Assembly: GCF_017309385.1 (NCBI RefSeq)
Contig: NZ_JAFJMJ010000001.1
Location: 1,550,001-1,614,000, forward strand
Source: Amycolatopsis sp. 195334CR
GTDB lineage: Bacteria; Actinomycetota; Actinomycetes; Mycobacteriales; Pseudonocardiaceae
DNA length: 64,000 nucleotides
Direction of reading: 5' to 3'
Positions 18,144 to 25,957 of the stretch are shown piece by piece. Position 1 is the stretch's first letter, and each line of letters begins with the position of its first letter. The position numbers and the translations under genes are program-made. Under the pieces are notes generated by a model that was not told where the DNA came from, did no database searches, and saw nothing but the letters and a program-made list of their open reading frames with translations.

Positions 18144-18196
18144 CGGTCGACGCTACCAACGTGAAACTGTCGGGGCACCCGCTTATCGTCGCCGAC

Positions 18197-19336
18197 GTGA
18201 TCCCCTACCGGCTCGACATCCCCGAAGCGGAGTTGCTCGACCTCCGCGACCGCCTCCAGCGCACGCGCTGGCCGGAGGCGGAGACGGTCGACGACTGGTC
18301 CCAGGGCGTGCCGCTGGCGTACTTGCGCGAGCTGTGCGAGTACTGGGCCACCGGGTACGACTGGCGGCGCGTGGAGGCGCGGCTCAACGCGTTGCCGCAG
18401 TTCAAGACCGACATCGACGGATTGGGCATCCACTTCCTGCACGTCCGCTCGCCGCATCCCGACGCCGTGCCGTTGGTGCTGACCAGCGGGTGGCCGGGTT
18501 CGATCGTCGAGTTCCTCAAGGTGATCGAGCCGTTGACCGATCCACCCGATCCCGCCGACGCCTTCCACGTGGTGTGCCCGTCGATCCCGGGTTTCGGGTT
18601 CAGCGACAAGCCGGCGGCGCCGGGTTGGGGCATCGAGCGGATCGCCGGGGCGTGGCTGCGGTTGATGACCGAACTGGGGTACGAACGCTTCGGCGCGCAG
18701 GGCAGCGACTGGGGCACGAGCATCACCACGGTCATGGCGCAGCAGGCGCCGGAAAGGCTGATCGGCATCCACCTCATGCCGCCGCTCGCCGCCCCGGACC
18801 CGGCGACCTTCGACGACCTCACCGAGGCCGAACGGCAGTCGATCGAGGCGCTGAAGCACGCGGCCGAGTGGGAGGACGGGTATTCCGCCGAGCAGTCGAC
18901 CAAACCGCAGACGATCGGTTACTCGCTGGTGGACTCGCCGGTCGGGTTGTGCGCGTGGATCGTGGAGAAGTTCCGCGCTTGGACGGACTCCGGCGGCAAT
19001 CCGGAGAACGTGCTCACCAGGGACGAGATTCTGGACAGCGTGATGTTCTACTGGCTGCCCGGCACCGGTGCGTCTTCGGCACGCCTGTACTGGGAGAGCA
19101 TCCGGAAGGTGCAGGCGTGGTTCACCGAGGCGACCGCCGATGTGGTCGAGGTGCCGACGGGCTGCACGCTGTTCCCGAAGGAAACCCCGCGGCCCTCCCG
19201 GCGCTGGGCCGCCAAGCGCTACCCGAACATCGTGCACTGGCACGAGCCCGACCGCGGTGGGCACTTCGCCGCGTTCGAGCAACCGGCGCTCTTCGTGGAG
19301 GAGGTGCGTACCTTCTTCCGAAAACTCGACAACTGA
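18197..19336 (+). CDS. Epoxide hydrolase family protein
   Basis: About 379 aa. It has the N-terminal EHN domain (IPYRLDIPEAELLDLRDRL) and an alpha/beta-hydrolase core with SGWPGS oxyanion motif, nucleophile Asp in GSDWGTS, lid tyrosines and His in GGHFAAFEQP. It opens epoxides to diols by an Asp-ester intermediate. GTG at 18197 was chosen over ATG 18101 because the protein then begins VIPYRLDIP, exactly like the paralogue at 38,708 (VIPFRVEIP), and because the longer start would overlap the divergent peptidase gene. The promoter must lie in the 18144-18196 gap. Confidence 0.88.
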   Translation: MIPYRLDIPEAELLDLRDRLQRTRWPEAETVDDWSQGVPLAYLRELCEYWATGYDWRRVEARLNALPQFKTDIDGLGIHFLHVRSPHPDAVPLVLTSGWPGSIVEFLKVIEPLTDPPDPADAFHVVCPSIPGFGFSDKPAAPGWGIERIAGAWLRLMTELGYERFGAQGSDWGTSITTVMAQQAPERLIGIHLMPPLAAPDPATFDDLTEAERQSIEALKHAAEWEDGYSAEQSTKPQTIGYSLVDSPVGLCAWIVEKFRAWTDSGGNPENVLTRDEILDSVMFYWLPGTGASSARLYWESIRKVQAWFTEATADVVEVPTGCTLFPKETPRPSRRWAAKRYPNIVHWHEPDRGGHFAAFEQPALFVEEVRTFFRKLDN

Positions 19337-19500
19337 ATAGTCGCGATACGGCCACTCGGTGGCCGACCGACATCGCCAGGCCGAACAGGGCGGCCGACTG
19401 ATCCGGTGGGGCGGCCACGCCGACCGCGCCCACGATGAGCAGCGGCAGTCAGCCGCTGGCCGATCTGTCGGCCCGATGCTGCGCTCCGCCTCGCCGGACG

Positions 19501-19731
19501 CTGGCTAGAGGCCGGGTGCTGCCAGCGGTCGGGCGCCGTCAGACGTCGGGCGGCGGCAGAGGTCGGGCGCTGGCAGAGGTCAGGCGGCGGCTGGAAGGTA
19601 GGCGGCGGCTAGAAGCCGGACGGTGACTGGAGGCCGCGGTGACCGATGGCCGCGCGGTGGCTGGAGGCCTCCGGTGGCCCGAGGCCGCGCGGTGACCGAA
19701 GGCCGCGCGGTGACCGGAGGCCGGGCAGTGG
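19501..19731. repeat. Degenerate minisatellite, 16-18 nt unit
   Basis: About a dozen diverged copies of a 16-18 nt unit, best preserved at 19622-19726 (forms such as GGTGACCGAAGGCCGCGC, GGTGACCGATGGCCGCGC and GGTGACCGGAGGCCGGGC). The array runs right up to the stop codon of the response-regulator gene at 19732. With the preceding 165 bp it fills the gap after the epoxide hydrolase; no gene is seen in it. Confidence 0.65.
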
Positions 19732-20385
19732 CTAAAGATCCTCGAGGCGAACCAAGCCGTCCTGGATGGCGCGGGCTACCAGGCCTGCCTTCGTCGGGGC
19801 AGCGCGGCCCGCGTTGGCGTACTTGATCCGCACGCGGTCGATGTACGAGTTGACCGTGCGCACCGACAGCCCGAGCTTCTCGGCGACCATGTCCTTCGAC
19901 TCGCAGGCGAACCAGTTCACCAGCACGTCGACCTCCCGGGCGCTCAGCCGCGGCCGGTCGGGGCGGGTGTCCACGCCGATCGCCCTCGCCATGGACGGCG
20001 GGGTGTAGGGCAACTGCCTCGCCGCAGCGTGGATCGCGGCGACCAGGTGCACCGGGCCCTCGGCCTTGGTGAGGTAGCTCGACGCCCCGATGTCCAGGCA
20101 GGTCAACGCGGTGTCCTTGTCGTCGCGCATGGTGTACACCACCACCTGGCGACCGGCGTCGACCAGCCGGCGGAGGTCGCCGTAGGCCGGGGTCGGCGCG
20201 GCGAGCTGCAGGTCGAGCACGATCACGTCGGCCCCGCTGCCGGGTTCGAGCCACGCCACGGCGACCGTGGGCCCCGAGTCGACCACCCGCACGGGCGGCT
20301 CGGCGGCGGCGCACCAGGCTTCGATGCCGCTGACGATGGCGGGGTGGTCGTCGATGACCACCGCGGTGATCAGTTCGTCGTCCAC
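19732..20385 (-). CDS. LuxR-family (NarL-type) response regulator
   Basis: 217 aa. The receiver domain has the acidic pair in VIDDH (12-13), phospho-acceptor Asp58 (VIVLDLQ), Thr in VVYTMRD and Lys in SYLTKAEG. The C-terminal LuxR HTH reads LSAREVDVLVNWFACESKD...LGLSVRTVNSYIDRV. It is the last gene of a three-gene operon: histidine kinase, kinase-like membrane protein, regulator. The start overlaps the previous gene by 16 nt. A longer open frame continuing through the downstream repeats is spurious. Confidence 0.92.
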   Translation of the reverse strand: MDDELITAVVIDDHPAIVSGIEAWCAAAEPPVRVVDSGPTVAVAWLEPGSGADVIVLDLQLAAPTPAYGDLRRLVDAGRQVVVYTMRDDKDTALTCLDIGASSYLTKAEGPVHLVAAIHAAARQLPYTPPSMARAIGVDTRPDRPRLSAREVDVLVNWFACESKDMVAEKLGLSVRTVNSYIDRVRIKYANAGRAAPTKAGLVARAIQDGLVRLEDL

Positions 20386-21449
20386 GCGGCCTCCACCCAG
20401 TGCCTGCCACCGGATTCGCGGTGGGTGACGGTGATCTGCCCCGATGATGCCAGCGGCGCCGGCGGCGGCGCGTCGGTGACCACGCTGACGGTCGCGGTAC
20501 CCGGCGTGCCCAGCACGGTCACCCTGGCTTCGGCCACGGTACCGGCCAGGCAGGCCACCACCGGCTCGGTCAGCGCGCGGCGGACCCGGACGGGCAGTTC
20601 AGGCCGGTCTCCCCAGGTACCGAGGAACACCGTGACCCCCTTGCGCTCGGCCACCTCCGCACAAGCACGCAGCTCGTGCAGCAGCGGGTCGTCGACATCG
20701 TCGGTTTCCGCGAACAGGCGGCGCATCCTGGCCGCCTCCACGGCGTAGGACGCGCGGTCCCGCACCGGGGTTCCGGCGGCGAGCCGGGCGAGCAGCGGCA
20801 CCGTGGTGACCGCCAGCTCCTCGAACCGCGTGCGCCGATCGCGGTGCAGCTGGTCTGCCACGGCTTCGGTGGTGCGGGTCCGCTCCTCCTGGGCGGCCGT
20901 TTGCTGCGCGAGGCGAGCCAACCGGCTCAGCGCGGCCGTCGACGCGGCCACGGTGAGCTGGTAACCGAGCACCAGGATGGTCACCGTCGCCAGGCCGGCC
21001 ACGCTCAGCCGGTCCGCCTGCCCGACCAGGATCAGCTGCGCGAAGCTGAACAACTGGTGCGCCCCCAGTGCGACCAGCACCGCGGCGAACCGGTGGTCGG
21101 CGAGCAACAGCAGGCAGAACCAGCCGATCGTGCCGTAGGACCACTCCGCCTCGGTGATCACGAGCTCCGGCGGTACCGCGAACACCGCGGCCACCGAAGC
21201 GGCGAACACCAGGGCGAGCGCGGGCCAGCGCGACCGGCCGAGCGGGCGGTCGCGCCAGATCCGCACGCCCGCGAACACCGCGACCCCGGTCAGCACCGCG
21301 AACGCGGCGACCTCCACCGCGAACGAGCGGTACACCTCCGCGTTGGCCAGCAACAACGGCAGGTTCAGGCCGAACAGGGTGACCGCGGTGATCAGCAGCG
21401 TCGCCAAGCGGAGGACGCGGAAGAGCTTGGAGACGGTGAGTTCAGCCAT
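20370..21449 (-). CDS. Membrane protein resembling a degenerate histidine kinase
   Basis: 359 aa from ATG 21449; translation from an earlier in-frame ATG would run through the kinase gene. Five or six hydrophobic segments occupy residues ~15-180, followed by a helical linker (LARLAQQTAAQEERTRTTEAVADQL) and a C-terminal domain in the position of a HATPase. The ATPase boxes are eroded: TEPVVACLAG instead of an Asn box, TDAPPPAPL instead of DxGxG. No phospho-accepting His is evident. It is sandwiched between the true kinase and the regulator with 8- and 16-nt overlaps, so it probably modulates that pair as a pseudokinase (inference). Confidence 0.82.
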   Translation of the reverse strand: MAELTVSKLFRVLRLATLLITAVTLFGLNLPLLLANAEVYRSFAVEVAAFAVLTGVAVFAGVRIWRDRPLGRSRWPALALVFAASVAAVFAVPPELVITEAEWSYGTIGWFCLLLLADHRFAAVLVALGAHQLFSFAQLILVGQADRLSVAGLATVTILVLGYQLTVAASTAALSRLARLAQQTAAQEERTRTTEAVADQLHRDRRTRFEELAVTTVPLLARLAAGTPVRDRASYAVEAARMRRLFAETDDVDDPLLHELRACAEVAERKGVTVFLGTWGDRPELPVRVRRALTEPVVACLAGTVAEARVTVLGTPGTATVSVVTDAPPPAPLASSGQITVTHRESGGRHWVEAAWTTN

Positions 21450-22563
21450 CCGACCACACCAACGAGACCGTGGTGCCACCGCCGCGCTCGCTCCGCACCG
21501 CCGCCGTGCCACCGACCTCGGCCATCCTGTCCACAATGGACATTGTAAGCCCGTGGCGGTGCGCGGGGACCGACGCCGGGTCGAACCCCATCCCGTCGTC
21601 GCGAACCTCGACCCGAACGCCGTTCAGTTCCTCCTGAACCTGGATCAGCGCGGTGTCGACGCCCGCGTGCCGGGCGACGTTCTCCAGTGCTTCACCCGCC
21701 GCCCGGCACAACGCGACGGCCGGCGCCGCGGGCAGCCGGACCGGCCCGGCGGCGCGGATTTCGGTGCCGATCCGGTGGTGCCGCGCGATCTCGTCGAGCA
21801 TCTCGACCAGGTCGACCTGCCCCTTCGGGAGTTCCGGACGGCCGGAGAGCGCCCGGAGATCACGTTCCGCGCGTTCGGCGAGCCACGACTCCCGACCGGT
21901 GACCATGCCGGTGCCGATCGCCAGCATCGTCGAGGCGGCGGTGTCGTGCATGGTGGCGAGGTGCGCGCGTTCGTCGGCACGGCGAGCCGCCGCGATCTCG
22001 GCCTCACGGCGCACGCGCTCCCCCGCCGCCGTCCCCCGATCGACCACGCGACCCGCGTGGCGCACCAGGATCCGCAGGCCACGGGACAACCCGGCTTCCG
22101 CGAACGTCCACAGCCCGAGCGGCAGCGACGCGGTCCAGCCACCGGGGTCGGCGATCGCCGATCCGGCCAGGTAGGCCGCGATCAGCACCACGGTGATCAC
22201 GAAGCCGGGCGCGGGAGCGCACAACCACTGGTGGCAGACCGCCGTGATGGACACCGCGACCAGCACCCAGCTGGTGCTGTCGTGCAGCAGGACGACCGGG
22301 TCGATCCACCGCGCACCAAGGCAAACCAGCGCGATCACGGCGGTGTCGACGGCGAGCACGCGGGACGCGCGGCTCCAGTAGAACGCGCTCCACAACCCCA
22401 GCGCGACCACCGCGACCGCGGATCGTTCGAGCGGCACGGTCAGCAACGTCAGGCAGGCGACCGACAACAGCACCGCCGTCCGCACGACCACCGCGTACCG
22501 GCGGCCGACGCGCTCGACCTCGCGCTCGGCCGGACCACCCGGTGTGGGTTGATCAACCGGCAC
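21442..22563 (-). CDS. Sensor histidine kinase (NarL-type partner)
   Basis: 373 aa. About five transmembrane segments lie in residues 25-150, then a dimerisation segment with candidate phospho-His in ATMHDTAASTML. The HATPase domain has N box ENVARHA, G1 DDGMGFD and GLTMSIVDRM with a GGGTTV end. GTG start at 22563. First gene of the three-gene operon ending in the LuxR regulator, with an 8-nt overlap to the next gene. The membrane segments have short loops, so the signal may be sensed within the membrane. Confidence 0.9.
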   Translation of the reverse strand: MPVDQPTPGGPAEREVERVGRRYAVVVRTAVLLSVACLTLLTVPLERSAVAVVALGLWSAFYWSRASRVLAVDTAVIALVCLGARWIDPVVLLHDSTSWVLVAVSITAVCHQWLCAPAPGFVITVVLIAAYLAGSAIADPGGWTASLPLGLWTFAEAGLSRGLRILVRHAGRVVDRGTAAGERVRREAEIAAARRADERAHLATMHDTAASTMLAIGTGMVTGRESWLAERAERDLRALSGRPELPKGQVDLVEMLDEIARHHRIGTEIRAAGPVRLPAAPAVALCRAAGEALENVARHAGVDTALIQVQEELNGVRVEVRDDGMGFDPASVPAHRHGLTMSIVDRMAEVGGTAAVRSERGGGTTVSLVWSDG

Positions 22564-22620
22564 CGCGCCTCCAACACCCGCACTAGCTTCGGTTCTCCAG
22601 CCGACCAGAGAGGGAACGCG

Positions 22621-23011
22621 GTGGAACAGGATCAGCTGGACGCGCGCAACGCCGCGCTGCGCGACCAGGTCGAAGACATGTTAGCGGGCCTGCGCAAGCA
22701 AACCGGTGAGTTGAAGGCCGCGCGGGAGCAGGCGGCGAATGCCACCGGTACGGCGAAGTCGGCGGCACGGCGAAGTCGGCGGCACGGCGAAGTCGGCGGC
22801 CGCGCTCGCGCTGGTCCGGCAGAACCTGCCGGACCTCTTCCCCGACGCGCCTTCGCTGACCGCGCTGCACGCGACCGCGCCGCCACTGCCCGGCCGAGGG
22901 GGCCAGGCAGCGGTACCGCCGCCGCTCGCACCGAAGGCCAGACCACGAGCCCGCGTCGAAGAACCCGGGGACGAACCGATCGGCTCGATCATGCGGAGGG
23001 GATACGAGTGA
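22621..23011 (+). pseudogene. YbaB/EbfC-like protein of a type VII locus, frame broken by a tandem repeat
   Basis: A GTG at 22621 behind GAGGGAA opens a protein VEQDQLDARNAALRDQVEDM... that resembles the YbaB/EbfC-like nucleoid-associated proteins next to ESX toxin genes. After ATGTAKSA the frame enters three perfect copies of a 17-bp repeat. The plausible continuation (ALALVRQNLPDLFPDAPSL ... IGSIMRRGYE, stop at 23009-23011) lies in another frame. One or four repeat copies would join the two halves; three do not. The usual middle of the domain is also missing, so this is either a dead gene or a switchable one. Confidence 0.55.
22750..22800. repeat. Three perfect 17-bp tandem repeats inside a gene
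   Basis: ACGGCGAAGTCGGCGGC occurs three times head to tail (22750-22766, 22767-22783, 22784-22800). Since 17 is not a multiple of three, each gain or loss shifts the frame of the surrounding YbaB-like gene. Confidence 0.95.
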
Positions 23012-23620
23012 GCAAGGCCAGGATCGAACGGACGTGCTCGGCGCGGCCGCGCCGAAGTTCAAAGCCGCGGCCGACGAACTGAACCAGGCCATTGGGAGAA
23101 CGCCGCCGACGCGGTCAAGGACGGTGACGCCGCCGCGAAGGCCGCGCTCGCCGGCATGCGCTCCGACGCGGCGGAGAAGTTCCGGCAGCACTGGACCGAT
23201 GTGGCGGACGGGGACTACCCGAAGCTCGAGAAGCTCTGCCGCCAGATCGCGGACGCCTGACGCAAGAGCGCGAACAGCATCGAGTACACGAAGCTGAGCA
23301 TCATCGCCGCGCTGATCATTCTGGCCGCGCAGATCGCGCTGCTCATCGCGTCGGCGGTCGGCACGCTCAGGTCGAGCACCGCGGGCTTCCCGATCGCGAT
23401 GGCCGCGACCAGGGTGATCGTGATGCGGTTGCTGACCGAGTTGCTCAAGCAGATCGCCATCAACCTGACCGCGGACCTGGCCATCCAGGCGGGCGCGATC
23501 GCCGGGGCCTCGGGCAACATCGGGAACGACTTCGTCAACGGCAAGCGGGGCAGCGACCTGCTCGACAGCGCCATCGCGGGCAGCTCGACCGGTTCCGTGG
23601 CGGCGCGCTGGGCGGGATGA
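23008..23620 (+). pseudogene. Decayed CpnT-like N-terminal domain of a polymorphic toxin
   Basis: Remnant of a WXG100/CpnT-like toxin N-terminus, readable only by changing frame. VLGAAAPKFKAAADELNQAI (from 23034) is in one frame; ENAADAVKDGDAAAKAALAG... EKFRQHWTDVADGDYPKLEK is in the next frame after a shift near 23094. An in-frame TGA at 23258-23260 stands where a Cys codon (TGC) would give ADACRKSANS. Beyond it come IEYTKLSIIAALIILAAQ and a long hydrophobic stretch ending at 23620. It starts by GTGA overlap with the YbaB-like gene, as in intact loci. At least two frameshifts and one nonsense change mean it is not functional. Confidence 0.7.
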
Positions 23621-23850
23621 GCACCCGGCACGAGGGCCTGGTCGACGCGCACCACCCGGGCGGCCAAGACCTCGACTACCGCGTCGATGGCGGTCCGCGC
23701 CACCGCACCGACCCCGCCGAACTGGACGGCGTCTGGAACTCCAACGGCGCCCAGCACCTCGGGGACACCGCGGGCAACGTCGGCAACGACGAAGCCGACG
23801 ACCACCCGAAGCACCGGTACGACCCGCAGGTGCGCCAGTACCGCCCATGA
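23617..23850 (+). CDS. Possible toxin C-terminal remnant (77 aa)
   Basis: Open frame starting with an ATGA overlap on the decayed CpnT-like gene. The product is His/Asp/Gly-rich (LDYRVDGGPRHRTDPAELD, then GNVGNDEADDHPKHRYDPQ) with coding-like G/C third positions. No family recognised. It may be the surviving tail of the toxin or a fused fragment left by a deletion, rather than an independent gene. Confidence 0.35.
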   Translation: MSTRHEGLVDAHHPGGQDLDYRVDGGPRHRTDPAELDGVWNSNGAQHLGDTAGNVGNDEADDHPKHRYDPQVRQYRP

Positions 23851-23860
23851 ACCGGGGGTG

Positions 23861-23892
23861 CGGCGGGACCGCTGTTTTCAGCGGTCCCGCCG
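23861..23892. terminator. Strong bidirectional terminator
   Basis: Perfect 14-bp inverted repeat CGGCGGGACCGCTG / CAGCGGTCCCGCCG around a TTTT loop. It lies between the decayed toxin locus and the convergent nuclease-helicase gene. The same core recurs at 30490-30525 after the paralogous nuclease-helicase. Confidence 0.88.
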
Positions 23893-23898
23893 CTTCGG

Positions 23899-25776
23899 CT
23901 AGCGCGCGTACTCGCGCAGGAAGTCGTTCGTCTCCCGGTCCACGGAGAACAGGCAAACGCCCTTCATCCCCCGGGTCATCAGCACCTTGTAGGTGTTCCG
24001 GACCAGCTCGCTGAACCGCTCCGGGTCCACCTTGCTCAACGAACCGTCCTCGGTCTTGTCCCGGTCAGCCACCCACTGGCCGTCGCGGATCACCAGGTCC
24101 GGGCCGAAGATCACGCCCGCCCAGTCGTATTCGAAGCCCTGCGCGGTGTAGATGCAGCCGATCTGCCCGAACCCGGCCGGATCGGACGCCCACAGCGAAG
24201 CCGAAGGAACGCCGGGGACCTTCTTGTCCTGCTTCAGGTTCCACGGTTTCTTCCAGTCACCGACGCGGACGTCGTCGACCAGCTGGAGCTCTCCGTCCAC
24301 GCGCCGCGGATTGCTCCACTTCCAGCAGAAACCCGCGGTCATGCGGGCAGTGCCCGAGAAGTTGAGCATCTGGTTCTTCAGCCAGTCCTCCAGCGCGGAC
24401 GGCGACGCGACGGTGTCGACCACGTACTCGTCTTCGGTTTCCTCGCTGAATTCGGTCCAGGTGACCGGTCCGTCGGAGGCGATGCCGAGCAGTCGCCGCA
24501 CCCACTGGTCGAAGCGATCCGAGCCACCGCAGCGGAACTGGCCGTCCAACCGGATTTCCTCGACCGGACAGCGAAGCCGGTCCGCGGCCGCCTGGATGGT
24601 GTCCCGGGTGTCGATCTCGTTCGGGCGCACCTTCTGCTCGTCGTCCAGAAGGAAGACCGGCACCTTCGCGGCTTTGATCAGCTTGCCGATCTGCGGGAGG
24701 CCGCGGTCCCAGTGCGCGCGCGGGATGTCGTCCCGGATGCGGTGTGCTTCGTCGCAGATCAGCACGTCCAGGCGGTCGTTGTCGTCCCTGCCGAACTGGT
24801 TGAAGTAGGTGAAGATCGACTCGAAGCGGTCCTCACCGGCGGCGACCTGCGCCTTCAGGGTTTCGGTGAAGGCCCTCGATCCGGTGGCGTGCATGACCTT
24901 CAGCCGCTGACCGGCGAGGGCGTTGAGCAACGAGACCGCGATCGCGCTCTTTCCCGAACCGGGCCCGCCGCGCACCACGATGACCTTCTTCGGCACGTGG
25001 TCCTGCTCCTGGGAGAGCTGGACGGTGTTCCGCACCAGGTCGAAGGCGACCTGCTGCTCGTCGAGGAGTACGAAGTCGTCTCGGCCGGCGAACACCTCGG
25101 CCGCCGACTGGAGCAGGTTCCGGCTGGGGTGGTGGCCGACGGTGATCAACTCTTCCGCGACCTTTTTCGCGTCCCCGGCGGTCGCCGGATCGGTGCTGAA
25201 CAACGAACGCAGCCTGGCGACGAGATCTCCCGCGCCATCAGCGGTGTAGAGCTGCCCGAAATCGCCGAAGTCCCCGTCCGCCAAGTCCCACGTCGGACGG
25301 GCGGCATTGTGCAGAAATGCAAGACCCTTCACCCGGCTCGGCCGCTTCGCCAGCGAAGGTGTGTAGTCCAGCAGATAACGGCAATAGCGCCGCACCTGCT
25401 CGGCCGGGTGCAACAACGGCTGCTCCGCGTGGGGAACCTCGACCAGGCCCGGCCCCGCGCTCGTCGCCGAACTCCACTGCTTCAACTCGACCAGCACGTA
25501 GGACGGTTGACCGTCATCGGGACGCACCCCGCACAGCACCGCGTCGACCCGCCTCGGGCAGTACGGGAGGCGGTATTCCAACAACACCTGGACGTGACCG
25601 AGGCCGGCATGGCACAGCAGGTCTAAAAGCACGGGCAAGCTGTTCCGCCAGGCACCCGCCTCACCTTTGTCCGCACGCGAGTAAGTCGCCCCGGTCCACT
25701 CGGCGAGTTTCCGGACCAGGCGGTCCTCGGCGGTGCCCTGGCGTAGTTCGCGGGCAGTTCCCCTGATCGGTGTCAC
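23899..25776 (-). CDS. PD-(D/E)XK nuclease fused to DUF2075-type SF1 helicase (copy 1)
   Basis: 625 aa. An N-terminal nuclease-like module shows Asp78 (RRVDAVL) and Glu97-x-Lys99 (VLVELKQW), the D...ExK pattern of PD-(D/E)XK enzymes. The helicase/ATPase part (DUF2075, Schlafen-like) has Walker A GGPGSGKS with Lys276, motif II DEAH near 340, a Gln/Gly/Glu motif YTAQGFEYDW and an Arg-containing NTYKVLMTRGMKG. GTG at 25776 has GAGAGGGG upstream and aligns with the paralogue's VALIRG start; the ATG at 25797 was rejected. It is head to head with a paralogue at 25958. Likely a nucleic-acid-processing defence enzyme (inference). Confidence 0.9.
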   Translation of the reverse strand: MTPIRGTARELRQGTAEDRLVRKLAEWTGATYSRADKGEAGAWRNSLPVLLDLLCHAGLGHVQVLLEYRLPYCPRRVDAVLCGVRPDDGQPSYVLVELKQWSSATSAGPGLVEVPHAEQPLLHPAEQVRRYCRYLLDYTPSLAKRPSRVKGLAFLHNAARPTWDLADGDFGDFGQLYTADGAGDLVARLRSLFSTDPATAGDAKKVAEELITVGHHPSRNLLQSAAEVFAGRDDFVLLDEQQVAFDLVRNTVQLSQEQDHVPKKVIVVRGGPGSGKSAIAVSLLNALAGQRLKVMHATGSRAFTETLKAQVAAGEDRFESIFTYFNQFGRDDNDRLDVLICDEAHRIRDDIPRAHWDRGLPQIGKLIKAAKVPVFLLDDEQKVRPNEIDTRDTIQAAADRLRCPVEEIRLDGQFRCGGSDRFDQWVRRLLGIASDGPVTWTEFSEETEDEYVVDTVASPSALEDWLKNQMLNFSGTARMTAGFCWKWSNPRRVDGELQLVDDVRVGDWKKPWNLKQDKKVPGVPSASLWASDPAGFGQIGCIYTAQGFEYDWAGVIFGPDLVIRDGQWVADRDKTEDGSLSKVDPERFSELVRNTYKVLMTRGMKGVCLFSVDRETNDFLREYAR

Positions 25777-25957
25777 GTGTTGGCCCCTCTCCAGCACGGA
25801 AATGGCGAGTATTTCCCCCGTTGTGCGCCGAAGGGTAGCGAATTGGCACGATTGGGCGAGGAGCAGCTACTGATTCACGCACTCAGCGTTCTCGCGCTCG
25901 GGCGAGTCCCCACGCTGATCCACTAGCCTGGGTCCACGACGACGTTGGGGGGACGAA
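25777..25957. promoter_or_regulatory. Divergent promoter region of the nuclease-helicase pair
   Basis: About 180 bp between the two head-to-head paralogues. A strong GGGGGGA ribosome site precedes GTG 25958 and GAGAGGGG precedes GTG 25776. A TAGCCT hexamer near 25925 is a possible -10 for the plus-strand gene. The centre (25800-25870) is less G+C-rich than its flanks. Confidence 0.4.

Noticed and set aside
18101..18196. Upstream ATG start for the first epoxide hydrolase
   Set aside because: It would overlap the divergent peptidase gene by 43 nt and add residues absent from the paralogue, which starts at the IPxRxxIP segment.
16217..19336. Search for jetD downstream of jetC
   Set aside because: All frames are accounted for by AraC, S33 peptidase and epoxide hydrolase genes; no TOPRIM or DUF2399-like segment was seen.
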